DNA of 64,000 bases, taken from positions 124,001-188,000 of the forward strand of contig JAJGRE010000001.1 in NCBI GenBank assembly GCA_021083345.1, in the 5' to 3' direction. This DNA is from Calditrichales bacterium MX18-03 (GTDB lineage: Bacteria; Bacillota; Clostridia; Lutisporales; Lutisporaceae). Positions within the stretch are counted from its first letter, which is position 1, and every line of letters begins with the position of its first letter. Below, in pieces: positions 62,573 to 64,000 of this stretch. The position numbers and the translations under genes are program-made. The notes under the pieces were generated by a model. The model worked only from the letters and a program-made list of their open reading frames with translations, made no database searches and was not told where the DNA came from.

Positions 62573-62636
62573 TTAATTAGGGTAAACTAACACCATATAT
62601 ATAAATGACATTATAAGAAACCAGAGGGAGATGCCA

Positions 62637-64000
62637 TGTCAGAAAGAAAAGCAACCATCCAGGTGGATAGCCTGGAGCTGTCCCGCCAACATGAGATCAT
62701 GGACAGGATCCGGGAAAATAACGAAATGGAGTATGCCAAAACCGGTAAAAAACCTGCCATGCATGTACTAACCTTCGGCTGCCAGCAGAACAATGCTGAC
62801 TCGGAAAGAATCAAAGGCATGCTGAATCAGATGGGCTATGCGGAAGCACCTAGCACCCAGGCTGCCGACGTCATCATCGTCAATACCTGCTGCGTCAGGG
62901 AAAACGCTGAGTTGAAATTATACGGACATATCGGCACGTTGAAGCACCTGAAGAGGAATAATCCAAGGCTCATCATCGGGGTATGCGGCTGCATGATGCA
63001 GCAAGAGCATGCGGTGGAAATGATCCGCACCAAATACCGTTATGTGGACATTATTTTCGGAACCCACAACCTGTACAAGCTCCCTGAGCTCTTGGAGCGC
63101 TCGAAGAATGAAAAATACACGCTGATCGATATCCTGAATACCGAGGGTATGATCGTTGAAGATATTCCCGTAAAACGGGAAGACAAATATAAGGCCTGGG
63201 TCACCATCATGTACGGCTGCAACAACTTTTGCTCTTATTGCATCGTTCCCTTTGTTAGAGGAAGGGAGCGTAGCCGGAAGCCCCAGGATATTCTGGAAGA
63301 GATCCGCAAGCTGGCTCAAGAGGGCTGTAAGGAAGTCACCGTGCTGGGTCAGAATGTCAATTCCTACGGCAAGGACCTGGAGGACACAGTGGATTTTGCT
63401 GATCTGCTCAGAATGGTCAATGATGTTGACGGGATAGAGCGGATCCGCTTCATGACCTCCCACCCTAAAGATATCTCCGACAAGCTGATCGAAACCATGC
63501 GGGACTGCAAAAAAGTCTGCGAGCAGCTGCACCTGCCTTTTCAGGCCGGCAGCAACACCATATTGGATAAAATGAACCGCAAATATACCAAGGAGTCTTA
63601 CCTGGAGAAGGTGCGGAAGGCCAAGGAGGCCATGCCCGGCATTGCACTGAGCACCGATGTCATCGTAGGCTTCCCTGGCGAAACGGAAGCGGATTTTGAA
63701 GAGACATTGGACGTCATCCGCCAGGTGGAATACGACCAGGCATTTATGTTCATTTATTCCAAACGCAAGGGAACACCTGCCGCAGAATTGTCGGAGCAGG
63801 TTGATGAAGAAGTCAAGCACAAGCACTTTGACCGCCTGGTGAAGCTTCAGAACAGCGTCTCCAGAAAGCTGAACGAGGCATATATGGACCGTATTGTGGA
63901 AATACTGGTAGAGGGGCCCAGCAAAAATGATCCCGAGAGGCTGACCGGCAGGACCCGTACCGGGAAAGTCGTCAACTTTGACGGTTTTGACAAGCCGCAA
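62637..64000 (+). CDS. miaB: tRNA-2-methylthio-N6-dimethylallyladenosine synthase, 3' end outside window
   Basis: Radical SAM enzyme adding a methylthio group to i6A37 of tRNAs. The first 454 residues are present. The MTTase domain has FGCQQNNADSE and VNTCCVRENA cysteines and GVCGCMMQQ; the radical SAM motif is CNNFCSYC in YGCNNFCSYCIVPF; GRERSRKP and LGQNVNSYG are diagnostic for MiaB. The TRAM domain begins near the window end (EILVEG, LTGRTRTGKVV). ATG after AGAGGGAGATGCC. Confidence 0.97.

Noticed and set aside
62918-64000. 360-codon minus-strand frame over miaB
   Set aside because: Antisense shadow; miaB radical SAM motifs are intact on the + strand.

Overview
This window looks like chromosomal housekeeping DNA from an anaerobic, endospore-forming Clostridia species. 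The case rests on a full eight-gene spoIIIA operon, spo0A, spoIVB, spoIIM, GerW/YtfJ and CotS-type genes; a fused ispH-rpsA gene (a Clostridia arrangement); a ferredoxin-dependent 2-oxoacid oxidoreductase; and a biotin-type carboxyltransferase subunit. Gene order resembles the nusB-xseA-dxs-recN-spo0A-xerD-scpAB region of Firmicutes, and a cluster III (Acetivibrio/Ruminiclostridium-like) relative is my best guess. Nearly all genes are on the + strand. I see no prophage, insertion sequence with transposase, or CRISPR array.

Layout: 1-3.4 kb holds a ComFB-like fragment, a TIM-barrel endonuclease-like gene, an Xaa-Pro peptidase, efp and an acidic zinc-ribbon protein. 3.5-8.9 kb is spoIIIAA-AH, the mother-cell engulfment channel. 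9.1-19.8 kb runs asp23, nusB, a TsaD paralogue, xseAB, isoprenoid genes (ispA, dxs), tlyA, nadK, argR and recN. 19.9-28.8 kb is the sporulation and division core: spoIVB, spo0A (sigma-H promoter overlapping a 0A box), steA, two envelope glycosyltransferases, a DUF3866-like gene, a tiny minus-strand MciZ-like gene, nudF, spoIIM, a YqzK-like gene and xerD. 28.9-33.1 kb is nucleoside salvage (deoB, two PNPs, pdp). 33.2-41.7 kb carries two DD-carboxypeptidases, an M50 protease, trpS, scpAB, ytfI/ytfJ-like genes, a MazG-like gene, rluB and a GNAT. 41.9-50.1 kb is central carbon and nitrogen metabolism (oadA, korDABC, rpiR-type regulator, gdhA) with surE and a YpmA-like gene. 50.2-64 kb has a phosphatase, a BaiN-like flavoprotein, aroH, cmk-plsC-ispH/rpsA, speD, cheR, three tRNAs, a CotS-like gene, a beta-CASP nuclease, a candidate annealing protein and miaB (cut by the window edge).

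The most interesting non-textbook signals are: (1) a 45-codon MciZ-like gene divergent from nudF with a near-consensus sigma-E promoter; (2) a strong in-frame Shine-Dalgarno and ATG at the IspH/S1 junction of the fused gene, which could make free S1; (3) a 59-bp structured repeat placed just before the ribosome binding sites of spoIIIAC and oadA, with a truncated inverted copy at miaB; (4) a 139-bp MITE-like element with perfect 16-bp terminal inverted repeats before cheR; (5) hairpins that hide the Shine-Dalgarno of dacF and of the annealing-protein candidate.
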